A stretch of 64,000 nucleotides of DNA. Source: Limibacillus halophilus (GTDB lineage: Bacteria > Pseudomonadota > Alphaproteobacteria > Kiloniellales > CECT-8803). The position numbers and the translations under genes are program-made. The stretch lies in the NCBI RefSeq assembly GCF_014191775.1, contig NZ_JACHXA010000002.1, positions 310,001-374,000 on the forward strand. Direction: 5' to 3'. Shown one piece after another: positions 9,452 to 18,260 of the stretch. Position 1 is the stretch's first letter. Each line of letters starts with the position of its first letter. Below the pieces are notes generated by a model, which was not told the origin of the DNA, ran no database searches, and saw nothing but the letters and a program-made list of their open reading frames with translations.

Positions 9452-10006
9452 ATGAGACGACTACTGACACTCTTTTTGATGATTGGAGGACTGATGGCCG
9501 CGAGCCTGGAGGGCGCCAATGCCCAGACTGATCCCGAGAACACCCTCGTCCTGGAACTGAAGGACGGCAAGGTGCTTATCGAAATGCTGCCGGAGGTAGC
9601 TCCCAACCACGTTGCCCGCATCAAGGAACTGACCCGTGAGGGATTCTACGACGGCATCGTGTTTCACCGCGTCATGGAAGGCTTCATGGCACAGAGCGGT
9701 GATCCGACGGGCACCGGCTCCGGCGGTTCCGGTGTCAACATTGGGGCCGAGTTCTCCAATGAGCCGTTTAGCCGCGGCACCGCTGGCATGGCGCGTGCAC
9801 AACATCCCGACAGCGCCGACAGCCAGTTTTTCATCACCTTCGCCGACGCCTCCTTCCTGAACGGTCAGTATACCGTTTGGGGCCGTGTGGTCGACGGAAT
9901 GGAATACGTGGACAACATTAAGAAAGCACCCGCCGGCCGCCAGTCCGGCGCCGTGGACGACCCCGATAAGATCGTTTCCATGAAGGTTTTGGCGGACGTT
10001 CAGTAA
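9452..10006 (+). CDS. Peptidylprolyl isomerase, cyclophilin type, exported
   Basis: 184 residues with a signal peptide (hydrophobic core LLTLFLMIGGLMAA, probable cleavage after ANA at residue 24), so it should act as a periplasmic prolyl isomerase. Cyclophilin motifs are intact: FHRVMEGFMAQSGDPTGTG, the GMARAQHPDSADSQFFI block, and FLNGQYTVWGRVVDGME. The active-site Arg and Gln (FHR, SQFF) are present. It follows icd by 33 bases on the same strand with its own ribosome site (AAGGAAGGGG) and ends just before a strong terminator. Confidence 0.93.
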   Translation: MRRLLTLFLMIGGLMAASLEGANAQTDPENTLVLELKDGKVLIEMLPEVAPNHVARIKELTREGFYDGIVFHRVMEGFMAQSGDPTGTGSGGSGVNIGAEFSNEPFSRGTAGMARAQHPDSADSQFFITFADASFLNGQYTVWGRVVDGMEYVDNIKKAPAGRQSGAVDDPDKIVSMKVLADVQ

Positions 10007-10030
10007 GAACGCTGCGCCTATCCAACGAAA

Positions 10031-10057
10031 AAGGGCCGACAAGCGTCGGCCCTTTTT
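10031..10057 (+). terminator. Rho-independent terminator after the cyclophilin gene
   Basis: Perfect 10-base stem AAGGGCCGAC/GTCGGCCCTT with an AAGC loop, followed by a run of T. It lies 24 bases after the cyclophilin stop and 23 bases before the convergent alaS stop. The A-run on the left gives a usable T-run on the minus strand too, so it probably serves both genes. Confidence 0.85.
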
Positions 10058-10079
10058 TAATTCTTCATCGCAGCCCGAT

Positions 10080-12737
10080 CTATCCCGCCAAGGCCGCCTC
10101 GATCGCCTGGATCGCCGCGGCGGCGTTGCCGCTGTCAGGGCCGCCAGCCTGGGCCATATCCGGACGGCCACCGCCGCCCTTGCCGCCTATGGCTTGTGAA
10201 CCGGCACGCACCAGATCGACGGCCGAGAGTGTTGCCGTCAGATCGTCAGTAACGCCGGCGACCAGCGAGGCCTTGCCGTCACTGACAGCGATCAGAGCCA
10301 CGACGCCGGAGCCCACCTGCTGCTTGAGCGTGTCTGCCATGGGCTTCAGATCCCTTGCCGATACCCCTTCAAGCACCTGCCCGATGAACTTTATGCCACC
10401 GATATCCTTGACCTTGGGGCCTGATTGGCCGCTGCCACCACCGGTCGCTAACTTGCGCCGCAAGTCGCCAACCTCACGCTCCAGGCGCTTGCGTTCCTCC
10501 ATCAGGGCCGCGACGCGCTGAGGAAGGTCCGAGGCGGCGCTACGCAACGTTGCCGCCGTATCGGCCAAAACCTCTTCTTGCGCCTCAACATAAGCTAGGG
10601 CATCGACACCGGTCACGGCTTCCAGTCTCCGGACGCCCGACGCCAGCGCTTCCTCGCGGATAATCTTGAAAAAACCGATGTCACCGACACGCCGAACATG
10701 CGTACCACCGCAAAGTTCGGTCGAGTAGGCCTTGTCGTCCCTGGCGCGGTCTGCGCCACCCATTGAGACCACCCGCACCTCGTCCCCATACTTCTCGCCG
10801 AAAAGCGCCAACGCACCCTCCTCGATGGCTTCCTCCGGCGTCATGTAACGGGTCGTGACCTCGGCGTTCTTGACGATGGTTTCGTTGACAAGTTTCTCGA
10901 CGGCGACGATATCCTCGCGCGTCAATGGCTTGGGGTGGCTGATATCGAAGCGCAGGCGATCCGGCGCGACCAACGAGCCTTTCTGCGTGACATGGTCGCC
11001 CAAGCGTCGGCGTAGGGCCTCGTGCAGCAGGTGCGTCGCCGAATGGTTGGCCCGCAGGCGCGCGCGGCGCGCATCGTCCACCCGCAGTTCCACCGCCTCT
11101 CCGACTTCCAGGCTGCCGCGTTCCAGCTTCCCTAGGTGTACGTGCAGCGACCCCAGCTTCTTTTGCGTATCGGCGACACTGAAGCTCGCCCCTTCCGCCG
11201 AGAAGAGCGCACCGCTGTCGCCCATCTGACCGCCAGACTCACCGTAGAAAGGGGTTTGGTTGGTAAGAACGGCCGCCTCCTGGCCGGCCTCGATCCGTTC
11301 CACGGGCTTGCCGTCCACCACAAGCGCCACAACCTGGCCCTCGGCTTCTTCCGCCTCGTAGCCGAGGAACTCCGTGCTGCCCAACTCATCTTCCAGTGTA
11401 AACCAGAGCGCTTCCGTGGCGGCTTCACCTGAACCAGACCAGGCCTTGCGGGCCGTCGCACGCTGTTGCTCCATCGACGCCTCGAAGCCTTGCGTATCCA
11501 CGCCCCGCCCTTGGCCGCGCAAAATATCTTGCGTCAGGTCAAGCGGGAAGCCGAAGGTATCGTAGAGTTTGAAGGCTACATCGCCCGATAGCGGCTCCTG
11601 GTCGCCTAACCGGGAAACCTCGTCTTCCAGCAACTTCAGACCGCGTCCAAGCGTATCCTTAAAACGCGTCTCCTCTAACTTGAGCGTTTCCGTGATCAAC
11701 GATTTTGCGCGTTGCAGCTCCGGGTAGTGCTGCCCCATTTCCGTGATCAAGGCTGGCACCAGCCGATGCATCAGAGGTTCCTGGCACCCCAGGATGTGCG
11801 CGTGGCGCATGGCACGGCGCATGATGCGTCGCAGAACATAGCCGCGCCCGTCCTTGGATGGCAGAACGCCGTCTGCGATCAAAAAAGACGACGCGCGCAA
11901 GTGATCCGCGATCACCCGGTGCGACACCGCACCCGGACCATCCGGTGGTGTGCCGGACGCCTCCGCCGAGGCTTCAATCAAGCCCCTCATCAAGTCGATA
12001 TCGTAGTTGTCGTGCTTGCCCTGCATGACCGCGGAAATGCGCTCGAGGCCCATGCCCGTATCGATCGACGGCTTTGGCAGATCAATACGGTTGCCCGGCG
12101 CAATCTGCTCGTACTGCATGAACACGAGGTTCCAGATTTCGATGAAGCGGTCACCATCTTCATCCGGACTGCCCGGAGGGCCGCCCGGAATATGATCACC
12201 GTGATCGAAGAAGATCTCCGAACAGGGGCCGCAAGGGCCGGTGTCGCCCATCTGCCAGAAATTGTCAGAGGTGGGTATCCGAATGATCTTTGATTCCGGC
12301 AGGCCGGCAATCTTACGCCACAAATCGAAGGCTTCGTCATCTTCGGAGTAAACCGTCACAAGCAGGCGGTCGGCCGGCAAGCCATACTCCTTTGTGACCA
12401 GATTCCAGGCCAGCTCAATCGCCGTATCCTTGAAGTAATCGCCGAAGGAAAAATTCCCCAGCATCTCAAAGAAAGTGTGGTGGCGTGCGGTATAGCCAAC
12501 ATTCTCGAGATCGTTGTGCTTGCCCCCCGCACGCACACATTTCTGCGAGGTTGCGGCCCGCTTGTAGGGCCGTTGTTCCGCGCCGGTGAAAACATTCTTG
12601 AACTGAACCATTCCGGCGTTGGTGAAAAGCAATGTCGGATCGTTGCGCGGCACCAGCACCGAGGAAGCGACAGGCTCGTGACCGTGCTTTTCAAAGTAAC
12701 CAAGGAATTGGTTTCTGATTTCGTTGGCTGAAGTCAT
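10080..12737 (-). CDS. alaS: Alanine--tRNA ligase
   Basis: 885 residues from ATG 12737 (GTG 12746 would add three residues). It charges tRNA-Ala. Class II synthetase motifs occur in the N-terminal half ([25 protein letters not shown]). The editing domain carries the zinc-site [18 protein letters not shown] (HxxxH) and [17 protein letters not shown]. The C-terminal DHHA1/C-Ala domain ends with the Gly-rich [16 protein letters not shown]. The length matches typical bacterial enzymes (about 875-890). recA lies upstream beyond an IalB gene on the opposite strand. Confidence 0.96.
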   Translation of the reverse strand: MTSANEIRNQFLGYFEKHGHEPVASSVLVPRNDPTLLFTNAGMVQFKNVFTGAEQRPYKRAATSQKCVRAGGKHNDLENVGYTARHHTFFEMLGNFSFGDYFKDTAIELAWNLVTKEYGLPADRLLVTVYSEDDEAFDLWRKIAGLPESKIIRIPTSDNFWQMGDTGPCGPCSEIFFDHGDHIPGGPPGSPDEDGDRFIEIWNLVFMQYEQIAPGNRIDLPKPSIDTGMGLERISAVMQGKHDNYDIDLMRGLIEASAEASGTPPDGPGAVSHRVIADHLRASSFLIADGVLPSKDGRGYVLRRIMRRAMRHAHILGCQEPLMHRLVPALITEMGQHYPELQRAKSLITETLKLEETRFKDTLGRGLKLLEDEVSRLGDQEPLSGDVAFKLYDTFGFPLDLTQDILRGQGRGVDTQGFEASMEQQRATARKAWSGSGEAATEALWFTLEDELGSTEFLGYEAEEAEGQVVALVVDGKPVERIEAGQEAAVLTNQTPFYGESGGQMGDSGALFSAEGASFSVADTQKKLGSLHVHLGKLERGSLEVGEAVELRVDDARRARLRANHSATHLLHEALRRRLGDHVTQKGSLVAPDRLRFDISHPKPLTREDIVAVEKLVNETIVKNAEVTTRYMTPEEAIEEGALALFGEKYGDEVRVVSMGGADRARDDKAYSTELCGGTHVRRVGDIGFFKIIREEALASGVRRLEAVTGVDALAYVEAQEEVLADTAATLRSAASDLPQRVAALMEERKRLEREVGDLRRKLATGGGSGQSGPKVKDIGGIKFIGQVLEGVSARDLKPMADTLKQQVGSGVVALIAVSDGKASLVAGVTDDLTATLSAVDLVRAGSQAIGGKGGGGRPDMAQAGGPDSGNAAAAIQAIEAALAG

Positions 12738-12992
12738 GGCTTTCACTTAAGCATCAAATTTTTGCGAAACAGATGTCGGTTCTCAAACAAGCTGGAGCCT
12801 TTCAACGATGGAGCCGCGTCGGTAATCCGGGACCCGCGCGGTTTTAGCCTTCAGGCGGTCACCTGTCCAGCGATCACGCATCGCAAAGGCATCTCGCCTC
12901 GCCCGGTGGTTCCGAATTATCCTGGCCAAGCGGGGGGACGACGCGCTACAACTCGGCCCCTCAGAAGAGCCAAAAATTGATTGAGACGATCT

Positions 12993-13550
12993 ATGATGCA
13001 CAAGATTACTCCCTCCCGCCCGAACGGCGTGACGCGATTCCTAACCGCTTGCTTGGTGCTGACGGCGATCCTTTCGCTGCCACGCACCGCAGCGGCCCAA
13101 GGCGCGGACGCCAACGGAGCCATTTTTAAGGACTGGCGCATTCGCTGCAGCCCTGCACAGAACGCCGAAGGGCAGGATCAACCGGTAATCTGTGAAGCTT
13201 ACCAAGTTGTGTTGCGTGAAGATCAGCAACAGCCGGTTCTCGAAGTCGTCATCGCCTTCCCGCCCAGCCAGGAGAATGCCGTCGGCGCGATCATTGTTCC
13301 GCTTGGCGTCCTACTGCCGGCCGGGATCGCGGTCTCAATCGACGAAAAGCCCCTTGGCAAACTTCCCTATCAACGTTGCGGAGCCAAAGGTTGCCTGGGA
13401 CAGTTCATCTTCACGCCTGAACAGTTCAAAGCATGGCGTTCCGGCACCAAGGGCCAGGTAACGATCACGCACGGCAACGGAAAGGAGCTGGCGATACCGC
13501 TTTCGCTCCTCGGCTTTACCGACGCAACAAACGCAATCAGTAAAAAGTAA
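12993..13550 (+). CDS. Invasion associated locus B (IalB) family protein
   Basis: 185 residues from ATG 12993. A signal peptide ends at about residue 36 (core LTACLVLTAILSL, cleavage after AAA). The mature part has the IalB pattern: FKDWRIRC early, a QVVLRED block, GVLLPAGIAVSIDEKPLGK, then a Cys pair in YQRCGAKGCLGQFIFTPE that probably forms a disulfide. IalB proteins are small periplasmic or envelope proteins widespread in alphaproteobacteria; the name comes from Bartonella erythrocyte invasion, but most relatives are free-living and their role is unknown. It is a single gene between divergent alaS and convergent recA. Confidence 0.85.
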   Translation: MMHKITPSRPNGVTRFLTACLVLTAILSLPRTAAAQGADANGAIFKDWRIRCSPAQNAEGQDQPVICEAYQVVLREDQQQPVLEVVIAFPPSQENAVGAIIVPLGVLLPAGIAVSIDEKPLGKLPYQRCGAKGCLGQFIFTPEQFKAWRSGTKGQVTITHGNGKELAIPLSLLGFTDATNAISKK

Positions 13551-13583
13551 AAAGGGCCGCCCAACCGGGCGACCCATCTTTTA
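13549..13583. terminator. Bidirectional terminator between the ialB-like gene and recA
   Basis: Stem GGGCCGCCC (13554-13562) and GGGCGACCC (13567-13575) with one mismatch and an AACC loop. On the minus strand the stem is followed at once by TTTTT, giving recA a good terminator; on the plus strand it is followed by ATCTTTTACC, a weaker one for the ialB-like gene. Confidence 0.7.
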
Positions 13584-13611
13584 CCTTTTGTCGATCCCGG
13601 GCGGCAGTCCG

Positions 13612-14703
13612 TCAGCCAGCAACATCCGAACTACTGTCGTCCGCATCTCCCTCACCACCGCCGGGGCCTTCCAGCATGGCAATCGCAACGATCCCGGCAT
13701 TCTCCCGGATGCGCTGTTCGATCGTTCTCGCTATTTCGGGATTGTCTTGCATGAACTGTTTGGCGTTCTCCCGGCCCTGACCGATGCGTTGGCCGTCGTA
13801 AGAGAACCAGGAGCCCGACTTTTCGATGATGTTGGCCTGTACGCCCAAATCGATCAACTCACCTGTCTTTGAGATGCCCTGACCGTACATGATGTCGAAC
13901 TCCACCACCCGGAAGGGCGGCGCCACTTTGTTCTTCACCACCTTAACCCGGGTTTGGTTGCCGACAATATCACCCTTGTCCTTCACGGCACCAATACGGC
14001 GGATATCAAGGCGAACCGAGGCGTAGAATTTCAAGGCATTGCCGCCGGACGTCGTCTCGGGGCTACCAAACATGACACCGATCTTCATACGCAGTTGGTT
14101 GATGAAGATCACCAGCGTGTTGGACCGCGCTATAGACGCTGTCAATTTACGCAGCGCCTGGCTCATGAGCCGTGCCTGAAGGCCGGGTTGCTGATCACCC
14201 ATATCGCCCTCCAGTTCCACCCGGGGCACCAGGGCCGCAACCGAATCGATCACCAACACGTCAACCGCGCCCGAGCGCACAAGCGTATCGGTAATCTCCA
14301 ATGCCTGTTCGCCGGCATCGGGCTGCGAGATCAGCAGTTCTTCGATATTGACTCCGAGTTTTGCCGCATAGGCCGGGTCCAGCGCATGCTCCGCATCGAC
14401 AAATGCGCAAGTGCCCCCCTTCTTTTGGGCCTCTGCGATCGCCTGCAATGCGAGGGTTGTTTTACCGGAGCTTTCCGGCCCAAAGATTTCAACGACCCTG
14501 CCCCGAGGCAGCCCGCCGATGCCCAATGCTATATCCAGACCCAGCGAACCGGTCGAGATCGCCTCTATCTCAACGGCCTCCTGTTGACCGAGACGCATAA
14601 TCGATCCCTTACCGAAGGCGCGCTCAATCTGGCTCAGCGCGGCATCCAGGGCTTTGTTTTTATCCACGGTTCCTCCTTCAACGACGCGCAAATTATTCTG
14701 CAT
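13612..14703 (-). CDS. recA: RecA recombinase
   Basis: 363 residues. RecA forms ATP-dependent filaments on single-stranded DNA for homologous recombination and triggers LexA self-cleavage. Walker A is [12 protein letters not shown], Walker B lies in [12 protein letters not shown], and the L1/L2 DNA-binding region and [14 protein letters not shown] are intact; the tail is acidic ([11 protein letters not shown]) as usual. ATG 14703 starts [11 protein letters not shown], ahead of the conserved [20 protein letters not shown]. The 212-base gap to the divergent patatin gene holds an SOS-like element at 14808-14819. Confidence 0.97.
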   Translation of the reverse strand: MQNNLRVVEGGTVDKNKALDAALSQIERAFGKGSIMRLGQQEAVEIEAISTGSLGLDIALGIGGLPRGRVVEIFGPESSGKTTLALQAIAEAQKKGGTCAFVDAEHALDPAYAAKLGVNIEELLISQPDAGEQALEITDTLVRSGAVDVLVIDSVAALVPRVELEGDMGDQQPGLQARLMSQALRKLTASIARSNTLVIFINQLRMKIGVMFGSPETTSGGNALKFYASVRLDIRRIGAVKDKGDIVGNQTRVKVVKNKVAPPFRVVEFDIMYGQGISKTGELIDLGVQANIIEKSGSWFSYDGQRIGQGRENAKQFMQDNPEIARTIEQRIRENAGIVAIAMLEGPGGGEGDADDSSSDVAG

Positions 14704-14807
14704 GACGAACGGCCTCCCTTATCCCACAAGCGCCTCCAAAGGCGCAATGCGAAGAATTGTGCTCGTTTTGTTCTCATTTTTCAACCTAAATATAGGACCA
14801 TTATGAG

Positions 14808-14819
14808 AACAAACGTTCA
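14808..14819. promoter_or_regulatory. recA: Possible SOS (LexA) operator in the recA upstream region
   Basis: GAAC-AAAC-GTTC, 105 bases upstream of the recA start. This GAAC-N4-GTTC form is the Bacillus-type LexA box; the common alphaproteobacterial box is a direct repeat GTTC-N7-GTTC, and the same region on the minus strand has GTTC-N7-GGTC, one mismatch from it. Either could be the real site. A 4+4 match is expected about once by chance in a window of this size, so position in the recA promoter is the main support. Confidence 0.35.
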
Positions 14820-14915
14820 ATTTGGCGTTAGTCGATAACATTTCGCCATGTCGACTACGGCCTTTCATACAGTCCCTGCTAGAGTCGATTCGTGCTGCAG
14901 ATCTGGAGTGAGTCG

Positions 14916-16667
14916 ATGTCATCCGTGCGAGACCGTCTGGCAAAAAAACTGCGTCTCCTTGGTATCTTTGCTAACTGCGATGAAGCCACGCTTCAGGGCA
15001 TTGCAGAGCGATCTCAATGGCTTTCGGTTCCCGGCGGTCGGTTGCTGATAGAACAAGGCGAGCAAGCTGAAGCCGTTTTCGTGTTGCTTTCCGGCCGCCT
15101 TGCCGTGATCACCGGGTTTGGAACCTCCGAGGAACGCTTGGTAACGGAAATCAGCGCCGGCGATAGCGTGGGCGAGTTGGGAGTAATTGCCTCGACCCGT
15201 CGTTCAGCAAGTGTCCTCGCGCTGCGGGACAGTGAGTTGCTTCGTATTCCCGGCGATGTGCTGAAACCGCTGATTGCAAGCGATCCGGCCGCCTTTGACG
15301 GGCTCTTACAAACGCTTGCCCAGCGCCTGCTCCGCCTGACACGGGGTAAGCCGGTGCAGCGTATGGTCCGCAACCTGGCGCTGCTACCCCTGGATGACGC
15401 AAGTCCCTGGCCCGACATCGCCATGCGTCTGCAAAGGAGTGCTCAGACTATCGGTTTGAGGTGCCACATCTTTACCGAGGCTGATGGGTCTCGCGACAGC
15501 AATCAGTTCGCCGAAATGGAAGAAAACTTCGATCTTTGCCTTTATCTGGCAACCAAGGCCGACGATACCTGGCGCAGACTCTGCAAACGCCAAGCCGACC
15601 GCCTGTTGCTGCTTGCCAGCGGCACGGACAAGGGTCGAAGCGCCCGCCCCCCTGACAACCACTTGATCGGCGATCGCAGACCCGTGGATATGGCTATTTG
15701 CGAGGCGGCCGATTTAGAGCTTCCGACACCATCCCGTAATTGGCCGGTCGCCCTGGCCGCTACACGATGGGTTCATCGCCTTAGAGAGAACAATGACCAG
15801 GACTACAGCCGTCTGGTTCGGTTGATGAAGAATCAAGGCCAGTGCCTCGTCCTCTCCGGAGGCGGCGCACGCGGGTTTGCCCATGTCGGCGTGCAGCGCG
15901 CGTTGCAGGAAGCAGGTCGCTCGCTCGATCTTCTGGGTGGCTCCAGCATGGGTGCGATCGTGGCCGCGGGTATTGCCCTGGAATGGGACAGCAACGATCT
16001 TGAGTCGCGCCTTGCCAAGGTCTTCGTCGAAGGGCGCCCGACCAGCGATTTGACCTTTCCCATCGTCGCCCTTCTGCGAGGCCGCCGGGTTTCGCACTAT
16101 CTGAAATCGCATTTTGCGGACTTGGAGATGCAAGACCTTTGGCGCCCTTGCTATAGCGTGGCAACCGACCTACGCAGCGGCGAACCAATCATGCAAACCA
16201 AAGGGTCATTATGGCGGAACTTGCGTGCCAGCGTGGCCATTCCCGGCCTGCTACCGCCGGTCCCCACGGAACAACACTTGCTGGCCGACGGCGGTGTCGT
16301 CGATAATTTACCAGTCGGGTTCCTACTCGATCCGCCGCAAGGCCACATCATCGCAGTCGATGTCGCGCAGGATGCCGCCCTTAGATGCGATTTTCTAGCG
16401 GAGGAACTGGAAGCGCCATTCTGGCGTCTGTGGCCACGCGTGCGTCGCGGCCGGCTTCCGGGAATCTTCGATATTCTCCTACGCGCGGGAACCATAAACA
16501 GCAGCCGCCAGCGTAAGGAGGTGCTGGAAAAAGTAGATCTTTGGCTCGCGCCGCCGTTGGAAGAGATCGGCGTGCTGCAATGGGCTGCATTTCACCGCGC
16601 TGTCGAGATTGGCCATCGCTATGCCTGCCAGCAACTTGAAATCTGCGACCGGGAGCAAACCGAGTGA
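14916..16667 (+). CDS. Cyclic-nucleotide-binding domain / patatin-like phospholipase (NTE family)
   Basis: 583 residues. The N-terminal 130 residues form a cNMP-binding/Crp-like fold (LIEQGEQAEAVFVLLSGRLA; SVGELGVIASTRRSASVLAL). A linker region follows, then a patatin lipase domain from about residue 305: oxyanion motif SGGGARGFAHVG, nucleophile elbow GSSMG, and catalytic DGGVVDNLP. This is the neuropathy-target-esterase layout, a membrane-associated lysophospholipase or phospholipase possibly gated by a nucleotide. ATG 14916 is preferred over GTG 14892 because GGAGTGAG sits 4 bases ahead. It is convergent with the CckA-like gene with no gap. Confidence 0.88.
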   Translation: MSSVRDRLAKKLRLLGIFANCDEATLQGIAERSQWLSVPGGRLLIEQGEQAEAVFVLLSGRLAVITGFGTSEERLVTEISAGDSVGELGVIASTRRSASVLALRDSELLRIPGDVLKPLIASDPAAFDGLLQTLAQRLLRLTRGKPVQRMVRNLALLPLDDASPWPDIAMRLQRSAQTIGLRCHIFTEADGSRDSNQFAEMEENFDLCLYLATKADDTWRRLCKRQADRLLLLASGTDKGRSARPPDNHLIGDRRPVDMAICEAADLELPTPSRNWPVALAATRWVHRLRENNDQDYSRLVRLMKNQGQCLVLSGGGARGFAHVGVQRALQEAGRSLDLLGGSSMGAIVAAGIALEWDSNDLESRLAKVFVEGRPTSDLTFPIVALLRGRRVSHYLKSHFADLEMQDLWRPCYSVATDLRSGEPIMQTKGSLWRNLRASVAIPGLLPPVPTEQHLLADGGVVDNLPVGFLLDPPQGHIIAVDVAQDAALRCDFLAEELEAPFWRLWPRVRRGRLPGIFDILLRAGTINSSRQRKEVLEKVDLWLAPPLEEIGVLQWAAFHRAVEIGHRYACQQLEICDREQTE

Positions 16668-17384
16668 TCAAGCGGCGATGCTAAGCTGCCCGCGCACATG
16701 ATCCAGCAGTTGTTTCAACGCAAAAGGCTTTGGCAGGAAGCCCGCCTCGCCTCGGCTGATCAGGTCAAAGGCGATCCTGTCATCACAATAACCCGAGATG
16801 AGCAGGACCCGCAGACGAGGGCGCAGGAGTCGTGCCCGTTGGATAAGGCTGGCGCCGTCTAGGACCGGCATGGATAAATCCGTTACAAGCAGGTGAAACG
16901 ATGCCGGGCGCATCTGAAACACGTCCCAGGCATCGACGCCGGATGCGCAGGCCGTCACGTGATAGCCCGCCCGGCGCAGCGCCAAAGATGCACAACTGCG
17001 AACCGAATCGTCGTCCTCGGCAAGGAGAACACGGATGGCCCCGCTCTGCGCCGCATCATTCATTTCCTTTTCTTGCTCTTCGTCCAGGGCTCCGTTTTGC
17101 TGAACCGCTTCGGTCAGCAGGGCACGATCGCTGCTGGCGGTTAGGCGCCTGAGAATGTGAGCCGCACGCTCGGCCTCCTTGCGAATCGTATCCAATTCCT
17201 GCTCGTCATCCATGTCACACTGCATTCTGCCACGCAGAATCTCTGTCGAACCCATGATGGACGTAAGTACATTGTTGAAGTCATGCGCGAGTTCATCGGC
17301 GAGCTTTGTAAAGGCGGCTCGATGCTCCCATTGAGGTTCGGCCACTACATGGGGGGCTTGGTCTGTTTCCTTGAAACCTGACAT
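16668..17384 (-). CDS. CckA-like H-box plus receiver-domain protein lacking the ATPase domain
   Basis: 238 residues from ATG 17384, which has AGGAGA upstream; a longer reading to 17489 adds a hydrophobic stretch without a ribosome site. Residues 25-90 are a dimerisation/phosphoacceptor helix hairpin with the motif ELAHDFNNVLTSI (His34), like the hybrid kinase CckA. The catalytic HATPase domain is absent: a 25-residue acidic linker leads straight to a receiver domain (residues 116-238) with acidic pocket E123-D125, phosphoacceptor Asp169 in VTDLSMPVLDG, and Lys219 in LPKPF. The protein could accept or pass phosphate but not phosphorylate itself. It lies between recA/patatin and dksA-ctrA. Confidence 0.82.
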   Translation of the reverse strand: MSGFKETDQAPHVVAEPQWEHRAAFTKLADELAHDFNNVLTSIMGSTEILRGRMQCDMDDEQELDTIRKEAERAAHILRRLTASSDRALLTEAVQQNGALDEEQEKEMNDAAQSGAIRVLLAEDDDSVRSCASLALRRAGYHVTACASGVDAWDVFQMRPASFHLLVTDLSMPVLDGASLIQRARLLRPRLRVLLISGYCDDRIAFDLISRGEAGFLPKPFALKQLLDHVRGQLSIAA

Positions 17385-17472
17385 GGCGCATATCTCCTTG
17401 GCGGCCTGCTTGTGCCTCCAAAGATGCCGGTCAAACATTGAAAAGAGGTAAATGATTGCAAATGCGGACAAG

Positions 17473-17497
17473 AAAAAGGCCGATCTCAAGACCGGCC
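17473..17497 (-). terminator. Rho-independent terminator downstream of dksA
   Basis: On the minus strand, GGCCGGTC and GATCGGCC (17478-17485 and 17490-17497, one G-T pair) enclose a 4-base loop and are followed by TTTTT. It lies 40 bases past the dksA stop and separates dksA from the CckA-like gene, so the two are probably not co-transcribed. Confidence 0.8.
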
Positions 17498-17536
17498 CTT
17501 TCGGATTTTAATTTCTGATTCAGCCGTTTGTCCGTA

Positions 17537-17956
17537 TCAGTCGTCTCGCTGCGTGCGTTCCATCCGCTCGTGCCGTTCCTGCGCTTCTATCGAAAGCGTA
17601 GCAATTGGCCTGGCTTCCAATCGGCGTAGGCTGATCGGCTCATCGGTTTCTTCGCAATAACCGTAAGTGCCGTCCTCGATCCGCTGCAAAGCCATGTCTA
17701 TCTTTGCTATTAACTTACGCTCGCGGTCGCGAGTCCGAAGTTCTAGCGATCGATCGGTTTCAAGCGACGCGCGATCAGCTATGTCCGCTTCCTGCAGGCT
17801 TTCGGATTGAAGATGTTGAAGCGTTTCTTCAGATTCTCGTAATAGTTCGCCGCGCCAAGCCAACAGTTTACGGCGAAAATACTCCCGCATGACCGGATTC
17901 ATGAAGTCCTCGTCATCGGAAGGTCGGTAGTCGGGTGAAGCAGTAATAGATGACAT
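17537..17956 (-). CDS. dksA: DksA/TraR family RNA polymerase-binding factor (single-cysteine type)
   Basis: 139 residues. A long N-terminal coiled coil (about residues 25-100) carries the tip region DIADRASLETDRSLELRTRDR, and the C-terminal globular part has YGYCEETDEPISLRRLEARP followed by ATLSIEAQERHE. DksA binds RNA polymerase and, with ppGpp, adjusts transcription during starvation. Only one of the four usual zinc cysteines remains, the form seen in many alphaproteobacteria. It is divergent from ctrA across a 304-base gap that holds the CtrA box. Confidence 0.88.
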   Translation of the reverse strand: MSSITASPDYRPSDDEDFMNPVMREYFRRKLLAWRGELLRESEETLQHLQSESLQEADIADRASLETDRSLELRTRDRERKLIAKIDMALQRIEDGTYGYCEETDEPISLRRLEARPIATLSIEAQERHERMERTQRDD

Positions 17957-18037
17957 CCGGCGCCTAACTCCTGAGGTCTATAAGATCGCGCGGAGTATAT
18001 AAAAATCCGTTCGCCGAACAAGCCCTCAGATTCATCG

Positions 18038-18052
18038 TTAAGCAGTTGTTAA
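18038..18052. promoter_or_regulatory. ctrA: CtrA box in the dksA-ctrA intergenic region
   Basis: TTAA-GCAGTTG-TTAA is an exact match to the CtrA consensus TTAA-N7-TTAA. It lies 209 bases upstream of ctrA and 82 bases upstream of the divergent dksA start. Two GANTC sites, the target of the cell-cycle methylase CcrM, flank it (18029-18033 and 18158-18162), and a TTAA-TATA-TTAA palindrome lies at 18220-18231. Together they suggest CtrA autoregulation as in Caulobacter, and possibly CtrA control of dksA. Nothing else is seen in this 304-base gap. Confidence 0.7.
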
Positions 18053-18260
18053 CGATTTCGTAATAAATGTTAGCGAAGTTATAGCCTGCCGATAGAGGCG
18101 CTGCGTCACTGATACAACCGCAAAAACGCCTCAATTGCAGCCGAATGCTTCGCGTTTGAATCGAAAAAAGCTCAATATACATTTGACGAGAAAAGACTTT
18201 TCAATTGAATGCGTCGCATTTAATATATTAACTAGTCTGAACAACAGGGGCTGGGAAGCT

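Noticed and set aside
18220-18231. TTAA-TATA-TTAA as a second CtrA box
   Set aside because: The spacing is 4 rather than 7 bases; probably an AT-rich promoter element.
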